From: Pycnopodia helianthoides
Taxonomy: Eukaryota > Echinodermata > Asteroidea > Forcipulatida > Asteriidae
NCBI GenBank assembly: GCA_032158295.1
Contig: CM063244.1
Span: 3,290,510 to 3,354,509, forward strand
Direction: 5' to 3'
Length of the DNA: 64,000 bases
Shown here one piece after another: positions 1 to 11,161 of this stretch (the stretch's first letter is position 1; each line of letters opens with the position of its first letter). The translations under genes were made by a program, and so were the position numbers. The notes beneath the pieces are model-generated. The model saw nothing but the letters and a program-made list of their open reading frames with translations, ran no database searches and was not told where the DNA came from.

Positions 1-472
1 CCAGGCATGCATTAGTAATTAAGTGCGAACTGGCTCATTGTGGCATTGTGTTTCGTCAAGATTAAGGAAACTTCATGACATAACCCTAACACTTAAACCT
101 TTACATTGGTTAAGACTACCAAATACTTAGACTAACAAGAATCAACTTGTAAACTCTGCAGATTTACAATGTTTGTTTTGTACGCTGAACTAGGTAATTT
201 AATCCTACATTGTAGGCCTACATGTTCTCTGCATGAGAGTGGTTAATACTGATGACTGCGTTTTGGGCTCATGTCATTGACAGGGCACTACTTGTAATTT
301 CAGCTTGTTTCCTTGTTTTCTTTTGTTATTTATTTAAATGCCTTGTGTTGGTTTTATCCCAGGGAAACAATTTTTGTATAACCTTGCCAAAAAACATAAA
401 CCTGTTGTACATGTATAGTCAAATAAATTTTGAGGAAGTGTGAAAAAATAGACAATTTAAGTACAATGTAGT

Positions 473-957
473 TTAAAGGAACATTACAGAATTGGTAAGA
501 AAAAACTTGTAAAAATATACTTTTTAATTGTCAAGTAATAAACCACAAGGGAAACTGACTGGGTAAATTACAAATAGTATGGAGTTGAACCCCATACTAA
601 ATATACTTTTTGATCACAGATTTACATAAAACTTACACGGTCTAATGATGATGATAGTAGAAAACATCCCTTGAAATATTTCTGTCTGAAATACCATATT
701 TGATGAGAAATGAATCAACTAATTTTCCGATTGGAGTTTATCGCTCAGTGAGCGTTTTATTCATTTGTTGAATCTGTAGCCTATGATTTCATGCAAATGT
801 GTAATCGGTTTTTCACTATTTTCTCGTGACCCAGATGGCCGATCGATCTCAAACTTCTACAGGTTTGTCAGTTTATGTATATGGTGGATTACATAAAGTG
901 CTTACACTGCCAGCAACTGTTTTGTTAGCAAAAACCAATTCTGTAATGTTCCTTTAA
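473..957 (+). mobile_element. TTAA-flanked MITE, family A copy 1
   Basis: The element has terminal inverted repeats starting AGGAACATTACAGAATTGGT and a TTAA at each outer edge. It is non-coding. Five other copies lie at 5104, 8941, 33504, 45375 and 51607. This copy carries about 70 extra bases near 530-600 that match part of another dispersed repeat (around 47365-47410). The TTAA target is typical of piggyBac- and Kolobok-type transposases; the family assignment is inference. Confidence 0.85.
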
Positions 958-1064
958 GATAAAGAGGGACAAAGCGCTCTAGATAAAAAGTCAGGAAAAC
1001 CAAAGATTCAAGCGTCTTTTAAAACTGAGGTGGCTCCCATTCTTGACCGTGAAAACTTTTTCCT

Positions 1065-1415
1065 CGCTAGATTGAAGGGAAGGTATTCGATTGGTAATCA
1101 CTCTAAAAAATTAATGGCAATAAAAACTGACTTGGTTAGAAGTAAAGCAACTTTTGATGAAGCATTTTGAGAAATATTTAAATTGAAAATAATGTGGATA
1201 TGGAAAAATATGTCAGTTTTTATCCCCTAAAATTTCAATGTGAGAAACGTTTCTCAGATCGTGTAATCCTATCGGGGATTATTCTTTATTTGGCGATATT
1301 CAAACGGACCACCTTTTGGAATGAAATTTTCCACAGGTTAGTTTTATTGTATACATTTATATAGGATTAAAACAATCAGACTGTCCCAAAAATTATAGGT
1401 ATACTTTGCCTTTAA
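1065..1415 (+). mobile_element. TTAA MITE, family C copy 1 (degenerate 5' end)
   Basis: This stretch matches the element at 18861-19255 along most of its length, including the shared end GGTATACTTTGCCTTTAA and an internal block around GAAACG..TCAGAT. The left end is eroded. It shares its edge with the next element at 1412. Confidence 0.65.
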
Positions 1416-1800
1416 ATGCACTGGACACTATTGGTAGTTACTCAAAATAATTGTTAGCATAAAAACTTACTTGGTAACGAGCAATGGAGAGCTGTTGATA
1501 GTATAAAACATTGTGAGAAACGGCTCCCTCTGAAGTAACGTAGTTTTTGAGAAAGAAGTAATTTCTCAGTAAAATATTTAAATTGATTTGAGACCTCACG
1601 CGTGAGGTCTCGAAATCAAGCATCTGAAAGCACACAACTTCGTGAGTGACAAGGGTGTTTTTTCTTCCATTATTATCTCGCAACTTCGACGACCACTTGA
1701 GTTCAAATTTTTACAGGTGTGTTATTTTGTGCATATGTTGAGATACACCAAGTGAGGAGACTGGTCTTTGCCAATTACCAAAGGTGTCCAGTGTCTTTAA
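1412..1800 (+). mobile_element. TTAA MITE, family B copy 1
   Basis: The termini read GCACTGGACACTATTGG and, inverted, CAAAGGTGTCCAGTGTC, with TTAA at both ends. Related copies lie at 23534-23913 and, heavily eroded, at 53707-54039. It is non-coding. Confidence 0.8.
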
Positions 1801-4800
1801 AGGAATAAGCAGAGTAGAGACAATCCACTATGAAGGAAGAGAAAAACGGCACACAGGCAGCAGCATGCGTATTAAATAGAGTTGAAGATCTGATCTATGT
1901 ATCTGTAGTAAACACTTCATCAAGAGAGAAAATGGTTGGCTTTATTTGACTGCATTGTATGCACTCAACCCATCTAGCCTGACGATAGATAAGTACATTG
2001 TACAACCATTTGTGAATAGAAAGGTTATTTCAAATAGAATCTGAACAAAATCAAGATGAGAAGTGGGTTAGGTATGGTAGGGGCAAAGAGCTCTGGTATA
2101 AACACTACAGATCTCTGTGTGAAGGTTCATGAAGTAATAAACTGTAGTCATGGTGCTTACATAAAATTTAAGAAGTGTACAGTGAATTGTACATATAATG
2201 TACGATTCACTGTTCATGCACCGTACATGAAGGTGAAGTTTCTAATAAAATAGCTTACAGTAGAAAATAGAGAGCCACTGTACATGTATTTATGTGCCAG
2301 TGAAATACAGTCACCAGTCTTAGCCAAGCCGCTTTCTGTACATACATGAACATGTATCTATCACATTTCAAATTTTGAATGAACTGACTGTTTTTCCAGA
2401 ATCTCAGGTTTTGGCTCTGCACAAAGCGTCATTATGTGCATGGACTGATTTATATAGTACCGTGGGTTCAAAGCAGGGTATTTTTTGCAACCTGGTGAAA
2501 CAAACATCTTGGAGAGCTTTTTTTTTTCCTACTGTAGAGTGTAATGTAAACGCCAACGTATGTTTTTCTTTTGCGCTGGAATTCCAGTGCAAGTTATATT
2601 ATGAGTGGAATCGGATATTTGAATATTTTACTCTTTACGAGGCGGATTATTTTACACGATGTTCATTCAATCACAGACTACAATGACATTTCAGCCCGTG
2701 TTGGGATGCTCAGGTCGTCTTGTTGTTTTGACTCGAGAATATATATAATTCGCAAGATGAATTTAACACTGTAATCTGGGAATATGTCATGTACATGTAC
2801 GCCCTTTGCCCAGGTTGTCAATTTCCTCGCTAGTTTTGGAAAATCTTTTTTTCTTATTGCTGCGTCGTGTTCCACCAGATTATACAAATTGAAAAGAAAG
2901 GTTAACCATAGCCTAAGACTAAGAGTACACCTTTGGACTAAATTAGCACAAATAAAAAACTCCGCCCAGAAACTAAAAAATTGACTGTACATGTAGGTGG
3001 TACATGAACATGTACAAGGCGATGATACGAACGCAGCGTAGAATGTACACACGTGTACACTGTCCATGGTATACTCATGCAGTACAATGGGCCATGGGAC
3101 AGGCAGGAGTCTGTGACTACCGGCAGCGCTTGCAGCAAATTCAGTTATAAATGCAGTGCTAAAAAAAATAATATTATTTTTGTTTATTATAGTGCAACCG
3201 CCTTGGACAAGGCTAGTTTTCGACACATGTAGCTGATTTCACCATAAGAAAACATGCCACTACATGATATTGTCACCACTTCTTGTGTCAAACCCAACAG
3301 TGCTCAAAGTTCATTTGATGTATTAACTCTTTTTTTAAGAGCCAAAATTGGCTATAAATGGTCTGATGCTTCAATCCTAGCGGAGTATCTTTTTTCCAAG
3401 TGTCAGGCTCAGCTAGGGTCGAACATCAGGCCATTAATATTTGTTTGCATTGATAATGCACCATTAGGTCCTTTTGGCTGGTGAGCAATTGCAATCGCTA
3501 ATTCTATTTTCTCTTTGCAAGCAGCCATGCCAGTTGTCCTCATTTTTAGAAGCAGGTGGATTTACAATGGGCACTTTACACACAGTACCAGGCCAAGAAA
3601 AGCTTAGTGTGTCGTGTGTGTCGTTGAGCTGGCTCTCTTTATCTGTACACTGATAATGCTAAACATTTCATTGATTTTTGTCCGAGCAAGCATTGATGCT
3701 GAATGTCATTGAACTTGATAATTGCCGTAATCCAAGGTCATTTTGGCTTTGTGTCATCTGCATGGGATTATAATTTGATTCAGTGATTAGTTAGCGTTAA
3801 CATGTGTCTTTTGTATGAAGCAACTGGATGTTGTGCCCAGATTTTTCATTTTTCATTTGTAAATTCACGACAAAAATACACTAAAATACAATAAAGAAAG
3901 ATATAAAAATACAAAACAGCAGATTACACTACACTCAAGACGGCAATTGCACACAAAGGATTCAAAAAGTCAACGTAATTGCTGTCTAGATTTCATGTGG
4001 ATCATATCTAGACACGTAGTGTACACGTGTACTGTAAGCGTCAGTTTGTCAGTGTATTGTATGCCATGTAAATATTCAATAGTGGTCATTCCTAAGTTTT
4101 ACCTACAAGGCAAAAAAAATCTTAAAAATTTGTCCTTAAAAAAAAAAGAAAAAAGAAAAAAGGAGGTGGCCTCTAAAAAGGAAGTGGGCGGGGACGCTAA
4201 ACATGTTTTTGTTTTTTTTAATCGGCCTAATTTCCTTTTAAGTTTACACATCATGTAAGTAGCAAAGATAGTCAACACTATACTTTCTGTCACAGAGGCA
4301 ATGGACGCAAATAGTTTTTTCGTGCACCTATATTGTACATGTAGTCATTGCCTTGGTGTCCCATGAAATATTCCAGTAGAAATTTCAAATTTCCTCACAA
4401 AGGTACCATTTACACTCAAATTAGTTAATAAACTGATTCCCTATGGTCCACTGTGTGTTGTATGTAGTCATACATGGTGTATGTACATACATTACCATAA
4501 TTACTGTACACCGTATCAAAGGCCTACAGTTAGCTACTACACGTACATGTAGACAATCTGTAATAAATCAGTAATCACCCGATGCTGATTTCTAGTATGC
4601 ACTGCCAGATTTTATTCTATTTTCATTATTTATTTAATTATGTAATTTATTGTCTCGTTTTGCATTTTTATGGGTGAAGGTGTCTGATTTTGAAAATTGC
4701 TATCATGTGCGATTTGATGCGGCCTTTATTATGTTTTTTTTTATTACAAGCTTTATTGAATTATTGTATTTTGAGGTCATTTTGATTTTGATTTTGATGT

Positions 4801-5422
4801 ATTGTAATTTGCACCATTGGATGGAGAGGTCACTCATCAGACGTAATAAATTATTATTATTATTATTATAATCATCATCTCAATTTGCTTCCATAATTTG
4901 CATAAATCTGAAGGTAAAGTAAAGTACAACATTTATTTTTTTTGAACAGTAAAATCACTTCTATCCTAGTATCCAAATAATGTTTCACCATACAGCCAGC
5001 CTTTCAAAATGGAATTGAAAAACAACAAAAGATATTTATAAGCGCACTTATTTCATTGATGCCCTTTTTTTTCGATGGAACAGAGAAATATTTACAAATC
5101 AAGTTAAAGGAACATTACAGAATTGGTAAGAAACAAAATTGTTAAATATACTTTTTGATCACAGATTTACATAAAACTTACACGGTCTAATGATGATGAT
5201 AGTAGAAAACATCCCTTGAAATATTTCTGTCTGAAATGCCATATTTGATGAGAAATGAATAAACTAATTTTCCGATTGGAGTTTATCCCTCAGTGAGCAT
5301 TTTATTCATTTGTTGAATCTATATGATTTCATGCAAATGTGTAATCGGTTTTTCACTATTTTCTCGTGACCAAGACGGCCGATCGATCTCAAACTTCTAC
5401 AGGTTTGTCAGTTTATGTATAT

Positions 5423-7978
5423 GGGCAATTCCATGGTCAGTCGCATTACACTTTTCTGTGTCATTTCTTGATCTTGGTGCTATTAGTTCTATGTGAGTTA
5501 TTCTTTCCACTAAGTTTATAGACTGATTTGTACTTGACACCCAAGGCTTTGAAGTCATGGTATTAGAAATGTAGTGGGCTTTGTACTCTGGATGTTATAA
5601 TGCTGTAAAAAACGGTCAGTCGCATTACACAAAAAGGACATGGTAAAAAATACCCGTATAACAATTGCAAAGTTTCCTCAAACCAAACAAATTGCAATAG
5701 TTTTACTAAGTGTAACACACAACTACTATACAGGAGTCTCCAACAGGACACTTATAAATGGTCAGCAACTTCAAGTATCAAGTGTACATGACAAAACCAT
5801 GGTTAGTCGCATTACGGTCAGTCGCATTACAGTTTGTCCGGTCAATTCAGCCAAGCCTATATGGAGCCCAAACTAAGTTCTTGTTTGACAAAATTGGGTT
5901 CATTCTTTGTCAACAACTAGAAAAAGTTGATTTCACTTGTTTAGACTAAAATAATCACACCTTGTCTCTTAAAAATTATAGAATGAGGCAAAAATGTGTA
6001 TTTTTAAAGTTTTGCAGATTTATATTTTCCGGAAATATGATTGAATGCATTTTACGGATCAACTTTACGTTATATTCTCGGGAACACCAGATTTTTGCTT
6101 TTAAACATTAAATGTTAATTTTCTTGCCGAGTATGTAATTGAACAGAAATGAAATTGCTAATTTAAAGTAACTTACATGTATGTAAACATACCCTGAAAC
6201 TTCAAGCCATTGTTTAAAAGTGGTCTCGAAATTTGAAATGGCCACGATTGTTGGCTATCACAGGTCCTTCAATGAAACAACTAATTTGTTTTATGTAAGT
6301 GTTATTATCCTTAGGATTTGGGCATTTCCAGTTTTGAACACACAAAAATCTCCTGGATCACCTACATCTTCTTGACTTCACCTGGATACACTTCACCATC
6401 ATATTACACCACACACCACTCACCAATGCATGCATTGCTACTCTGAATTGTTGGCAGCATTTTGTTTAAAACAAGTTTCTTCTTTCTCAAGGAAAATGGT
6501 GGAATAAGGAGCGTTTTGCTTTTGTTTGCTCTTTTGGGAGATTTGTCTGTGCTTTTTCTTGAACTGTTCATATTTTCCTTGTACTTTCAGTTTCTCAACA
6601 TAACATGTCTGTTTTCAGCACTATAGTCAGTGGCATTTCCACAATTTGTGGAGAGTAAAATATTTCAATGTCATTACTTCACTTTTTTGACTCAAAATGT
6701 CTCATATTTCTATACACATGATAACATTAAGACATGTCTACATGTCTTTTTCATTAATATAGGCCTACCTGTATTATCTGTACAATAAAACCAGAAGTTA
6801 CAGACAGATATTTGACTGGCGCATGTACAACACATCTGCGCGTGTGCTTTGAAGAAGTGCATTGTGGGTACGGCATTGTGTAGAGGACAATGCTGCCCTT
6901 TATACATCATGAGTGGCATCTGCAGAGCCCCAGATCTCTTACTTCATGTAATACTGTCCTCTCGTAAGTCATGACCAAGATCTCCAGCTTTGCTGACCTC
7001 TTAGCATCCTCCACTTGAAAACAGATTTGGTCAGTCGCATTACAGTGCATGGTCAGTCGCATTACCGGTTAGTCGGTAATAACATTAATACATGTCTACA
7101 TGTCTTTTTCATTAATATACAGTCTGTATTGTTTATCATGTTTATGTACAATCAAACGATAAACCCAGAAGTTACAGAAAGATATTGGAATGGCACATAT
7201 AACACATGTATGTGTTCTGCACATGTGCTTTGAAGAAGTGCATTGTGGGTACGGCATTGTTTAGAGGACATACATCATGAGTGACATCTGGAGAGCCCCC
7301 CAGATCTCTTAATTCATGTAATACTGTCCTCTAGTAAGTTATGACCAAGATCTCCAGCTTTGCTGACCTCTTAGCATCCTCCTCTTGAAAACAGATTTGG
7401 TCAGTCGCATTACAGTGCATGGTCAGTCGCATTACCGGTTAGTCGCATTACACTTTTTGATGACTCGTTATTAAAGTATGCCAAATTTATTGTTGATTTT
7501 TTTACTCATTTCAGACTTGACTATAAGGGTAGAAGGATTATTTGAAATGCCCTGAAAAAAATCAGTGGATTTTTCTTACAATTGAAATAACTTCATCTCA
7601 CGGTTAGTCGCATTACACCCTGTCGAAGCTTCAACATGTACAATCACATAATGCTTAAACTGGACAAATGAAATGAAATTCACTCTGGATTGTAAAAAGT
7701 TGATCCTGGTGCTAATCACAAATATCAAAGTTTTGCTGGAAGAATCTTTATGGAGAAAAATATTTAACTTTAAAGAAATCACCTTGATAAGCTCATTTTT
7801 AAGGGTCCATTCACAGCTTGTGAAAACATCTCTGCCTTTGTACAATATGGTATAGAATGTCTTAAAAAAAGTTATATCTGTTTGCTTTCATATGTTAGCT
7901 ACAACTTTTAAGTGGAATGAAAGTTGTGGCACAAATTTTATTTTTTTGTGCAATGTCCATGTTTGCTTGGAATTGCCC
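5423..7978 (+). mobile_element. 2.55-kb nested non-autonomous transposon with repeated GGTCAGTCGCATTAC motif
   Basis: The insert begins GGGCAATTCCA and ends with its inverse TGGAATTGCCC, flanked by ATAT on both sides. Inside, the motif GGTCAGTCGCATTAC, or the GGTTAG variant, occurs about eleven times, always in the same orientation (near 5435, 5614, 5801, 5816, 7029, 7051, 7067, 7399, 7421, 7437 and 7602). A block of about 358 bp is tandemly duplicated (about 6721-7078 and 7079-7436). I find no transposase-like ORF, so it is probably mobilised in trans. The superfamily is unknown to me. Confidence 0.75.
6721..7436 (+). repeat. Two tandem copies of a ~358-bp block
   Basis: Both copies begin ATAACATTAA, contain a TCTACATGTCTTTTTC segment, CATTGTGGGTACGGCATTG and AAGATCTCCAGCTTTGCTG, and end in paired GGTCAGTCGCATTAC motifs. 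The second copy differs by small indels. The duplication is internal to the nested transposon. Confidence 0.8.
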
Positions 7979-8647
7979 ATATGGTGGATTACATAAAGTG
8001 CTTACACTGCCAGCAACTGTTTTGTAAGCAAAAACCAATTCTGTAATGTTCCTTTAAAGTACATAAAAACATGCAATTACTGGTTTACTACAAGTTGTTT
8101 ACAACTACAAGTACATGTACATTAAGAAATCTGCAAAAGTCCTTTTTAAGTGAGTCGAAAATTGAGCTCACTCATGCACTGAGAAAACACTTGTACAGTG
8201 CGTACTTAATCTTAAAATAAATACTTCAACATCTTACAACAGGAAAACCTTGCATTGTGGAATATTTTCTTAAAAGAATACTAAGCACCCACATACACAT
8301 ATGCACTGAGTCATATTACATACCTTAGACCTAATTACACGCAAGAAAACAAAATGAAGAAGAACAGGGATCACATTGTTTGGTAGAGGAATGACAAAAG
8401 TTTCAAAGTAGTCATACATGTACTTCTTTTTAAAATCTGTACATTGATTGAGGAATTGCTTCCATAACTTGCATAATCTAAAGGTAAAGAAAAGTACAAC
8501 AATTGTTTCTTAAACAGTAAAAATTACTTCCATCCTAGTGTCCAAATGTTTCAGTTTCTCTTCCGAAGCCCTCAGGTTTGCTTAGAAGTATTTTCATGAA
8601 GTAATTGGATTGGATTTACAATTGTTTTGTTTTTGTGGTACACACAG

Positions 8648-8734
8648 CATGCAGCCGAGATGGAGAAGAAACAGAATGAATCGGAGAATAAGAAGTTAGT
8701 GGGGAGTGTCATCGTCTACGGAAATGTCATTCAG
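8648..8734 (+). CDS. ITPR: ITPR exon 1 of window: suppressor domain, 29 codons
   Basis: The exon is bounded by CACACAG and GTTGGT and reads in phase 0 from [10 protein letters not shown] to VIVYGNVIQ. It corresponds to about residues 94-122 of ITPR1, in the first beta-trefoil (suppressor domain), which tunes IP3 affinity and contacts the channel. The same stretch in ITPR1 has the pattern HAA.LEKKQNETEN. The preceding exon is not in the window. The acceptor could slide to another AG six bases on (after GCATGCAG), but only the first keeps the conserved H-A-A and frame. Confidence 0.93.
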
Positions 8735-8940
8735 GTTGGTTGTAATCTGCTCTTTGCATGTGTTAGGACAGGTTGTCTGCCACCATTCTGATAACCATAG
8801 ATTAGGGCCAGTAACAGTCATGACTGTACATGTGCCTTCTGCCATCGATTAATACCTCTAGATCTTTAACTGTGTCACGTATTGTTTCATTTTAGGGTTA
8901 AAGAGTGAAATCGGTAACATTTCAAAAGGAACAAATGAAC

Positions 8941-9324
8941 TTAAAGGAACATTACAGAATTGGTAATTGTAAAATATACTTTTGATCACAGATTTACATA
9001 AAACTTACACTGTCTAATGATGATGATAGTAGAAAACATCCCTTGAAATATTTCTGTCTGAAATGCCATATTTGATGAGAAATGAATAAACTAATTTTCC
9101 GATTGGAGTTTATCGCTCAGTGAGCGTGTTATTCATTTGTTGAACCTATATGATTTCATGCAAATGTGTAATCAGTTTTTCACTATTTTCTCGTGACCCA
9201 GATGGCCGATCGATCTCAAACTTCTACAGGTTTGTCAGTTTATGTATATGGTGGATTACATAAAGTGCTTACACTGCCAGCAACTGTTTTGTTAGCAAAA
9301 ACCAATTCTGTAATGTTCCTTTAA
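8941..9324 (+). mobile_element. TTAA MITE, family A copy 3
   Basis: This is a full-length family A element with AGGAACATTACAGAATTGGT at the left, its inverse at the right and TTAA at both ends. It sits in intron 1, about 200 bp after exon 1. Confidence 0.88.
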
Positions 9325-9428
9325 AGATTTTAAAATCAAGTATCAATACTAGTCAATTATTGGCTTTACATTTGAGAATGGAAATCTTCTATACATATGT
9401 TTAGAAAGACTATAAAAACTTGTGCAAC

Positions 9429-9866
9429 AATAGACCGTTATCATGCTGTGGCCATCTTGATTTTCTCCAATCAGGGGCCATTTTCATAGCGCTGCTTAAC
9501 AGTAAGCAAATTTTTGTTCTTACTGTAGCAGAAAAAAAAATGCTTAAGCGTACTTCAAAGGTTAGCAAGAAAATTGGGCTGCCAGTGTGCATTCACCATG
9601 GATTTGCATTGTCTTCATACAGTGAGCACTGAAAGGTTAGCATGCTTACGGTTAGCAGTGCTATGAAATGGAAACTTGTACAGTAAACATAAAATTTGTC
9701 GTGAAGCAGCTCTATGAAATTGGGCCCTAAACTAATGTAGGCAAACTGAGGCTGGAAGAAAAGATAGCCAGGTTCCCTTTTCAGTGCAATGAATACTAGC
9801 ATTCATTACTGTTATTTGACAAAGGGAACATGACCAAGATGGTGGCAGCATGATAAAGGTCTATTA
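9429..9866 (+). mobile_element. Foldback element with TIR AATAGACCGTTATCATGCTG, containing a family K copy
   Basis: The left end AATAGACCGTTATCATGCTG is matched inverted at 9845-9866 (CAGCATGATAAAGGTCTATT), and both ends continue with a GGCCATCTTGA / CCAAGATGGTGG pairing. Inside at 9474-9727 lies a family K repeat, which starts GGGGCCATTTTCATAGCGCTGC and ends GCTCTATGAAATTGGGCCC. It is non-coding. Confidence 0.65.
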
Positions 9867-10044
9867 CTTCTTGCATCCGCCTTCTGGGAAGGAGAACTTG
9901 CGAGCTTAGCGGATGTTGTATGTTCAATCGATTCTCAAATTTTCAGATAATGTTTTAAATGCTGACACCATTTGTACTTTCATATGGTGGGAAAAAAAGA
10001 AATAAATGAACTAAATAAATATTTATTTATTTGTTTTTTAACAG

Positions 10045-10203
10045 TTACTACACATAAAGAGCAATAAATATCTGACAGTCAACAAGAGGCTCCCGGCTCT
10101 ACTAGAGAAGAATGCAATGAGAGTGACTCTAGATTCATCTGGCAATGAGGGCTCCTGGTTCTACATTGTACCGTTCTATAAACTCAGATCTGCTGGAGAT
10201 AAT
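10045..10203 (+). CDS. ITPR: ITPR exon 2 of window: suppressor domain, 53 codons
   Basis: The acceptor is TTTTTTAACAG and the donor AATGTAAGT, both in phase 0. The translation runs [20 protein letters not shown] through NAMRVTLD to [16 protein letters not shown]. This is the highly conserved beta-trefoil 1 segment of IP3 receptors (about residues 123-175). The [16 protein letters not shown] motif is nearly invariant from flies to humans. Length equals the vertebrate exon product. Confidence 0.97.
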
Positions 10204-10245
10204 GTAAGTCACTTAGTTATGGCACTCAATATTACTAAGAGAGGT

Positions 10246-10474
10246 TTAATTCTCCTACTGTCAGTAACTCTTGGCAATATTTTCCAGTGAGTTGACCAAC
10301 CATTTGAAACCATTCGACTGCCAAGGTTGTGTACTGTGGCACAACTGTGCACAGAACTAACTGTGTACTGTGTACATGCATTCCCTCATGGTATCAAATT
10401 TCAGGCTGGCATAGTTGATCTATCATTCAAAACCACTTGAATGGTATTGAATGGTCAGACAGCAAGAGGGTTAA
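10246..10474 (+). mobile_element. TTAA MITE, family M copy 1
   Basis: This is the same element as at 24026-24233 and 25641-25872, in the opposite orientation. It contains CCAACCATTTGAAACCATTCG and the closing CAGACAGCAAGAGGGTTAA. TTAA flanks both sides. Confidence 0.75.
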
Positions 10475-10801
10475 TAATAATAATAATAATAAAGACTTGT
10501 TATGCGCACATATCCACCCTGCTGGGTGTCCAAGGCGCAGTAAACCAAAAACAAACAAAAGAAACAGATACAACAAAATTATTCCTAGAAAACCTGTGAC
10601 ATAAAGATAAGTTTTGAGAAGTGATTTGAATTGTTTGGTACAAAGACAAGATCTAAGATTATGTGGTAGAGAGTTCCAGATGCGTGGCGCAGCTGCATAA
10701 AAAGACCTGTCACCCCATGAGTGTTGAGACTTGGGTTCCTTGAGGAGAAGCATGGTACTGGATCGAAGATCCCTTGACGGAGTGTAAACTTGAAGTAACA
10801 T
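10475..10801 (-). mobile_element. LINE 3' end (reverse-transcriptase ORF C-terminus), 5'-truncated
   Basis: Read on the minus strand this encodes FYAAAPRIWNSLPHNLRS followed by KQFKSLLKTYLY. This is the typical C-terminal tail of CR1/L2-like LINE polyproteins (A-x-x-WNSLP-x-x-LR... FK..LK..L). After it come AAGCGCCTTGGACACC and a (TTA)n tail at 10475-10490. Only the last ~100 codons remain, as expected for truncation during reverse transcription. Confidence 0.75.
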
Positions 10802-10803
10802 TA

Positions 10804-11000
10804 TGTTAAATCTCTTTTGAGTAGTGTTGGTTCTGAAAAGAACCGGTGCTTAACGACTCAACGTTTCGATCGGTATGCTCTGATCGCCTTCAGTCTCCTG
10901 AAGACGATCAGAGCATTAAGAGATTTAACATGGTGTTACCGCAAACCTCTCTTAGTTTATACTGCCACCATGCAAAGCTTTAAATCCTACGCACTCAATA
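10804..11000 (-). mobile_element. Foldback repeat, possible Penelope-like element relic
   Basis: The outer arms GTTAAATCTCTT and AAGAGATTTAAC pair. Inside them ATGCTCTGATCG pairs with CGATCAGAGCAT around TTCAGTCTCCTGAA. On the minus strand a CTGAAGG...GAAACGTTGAG order resembles the degenerate hammerhead region of Penelope-like elements. The flank ACCGCAAACCTCTCTTAG recurs, twice, in the palindrome at 49780-49860. The class is a guess from memory of similar repeats; the inverted repeats themselves are plain to see. Confidence 0.45.
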
Positions 11001-11161
11001 TTGTCACTTCAAAGTACAACATAATATTATACAGGGCAGTTCCTGGCAGGCAAGATGTTTGAGAAGTTATACATGTATTGTTGTTATACTGCATAAAGTC
11101 AAGAGTTGGGAAAATATTAACTGAACAGCCTTTCTTCATACCAAAGGTTTACAAGAAAAAA

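Larger units (their letters stand above)
5104..8057 (+). mobile_element. TTAA MITE, family A copy 2, split by an insertion
   Basis: The left part 5104-5422 and right part 7979-8057 join into a normal family A element with TTAA at both outer edges. The break falls in the conserved GTATATGGTGG segment. The bases ATAT occur on both sides of the 2556-bp insert, as expected for a short target-site duplication. Confidence 0.85.
1..8647 (+). other. Upstream ITPR intron, repeat-rich
   Basis: No exon is recognisable here. In particular I do not see the FRDCLFK / NRYSAQKQFW region that should precede exon 1, so this is probably one intron longer than 8.6 kb. It contains MITE copies at 473-957, about 1065-1415, 1412-1800 and 5104-8057, the last split by a larger element at 5423-7978. 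Stretches 1-472, 1801-4100 and 8058-8647 show only AT-rich sequence, many TACATGTA palindromes and short ORFs without recognisable similarity. Confidence 0.6.

Noticed and set aside
2678..3226. Minus-strand ORF of 182 codons
   Set aside because: No recognisable domain, odd composition, overlapping ORFs on the other strand, and no splice or promoter context. Probably chance.
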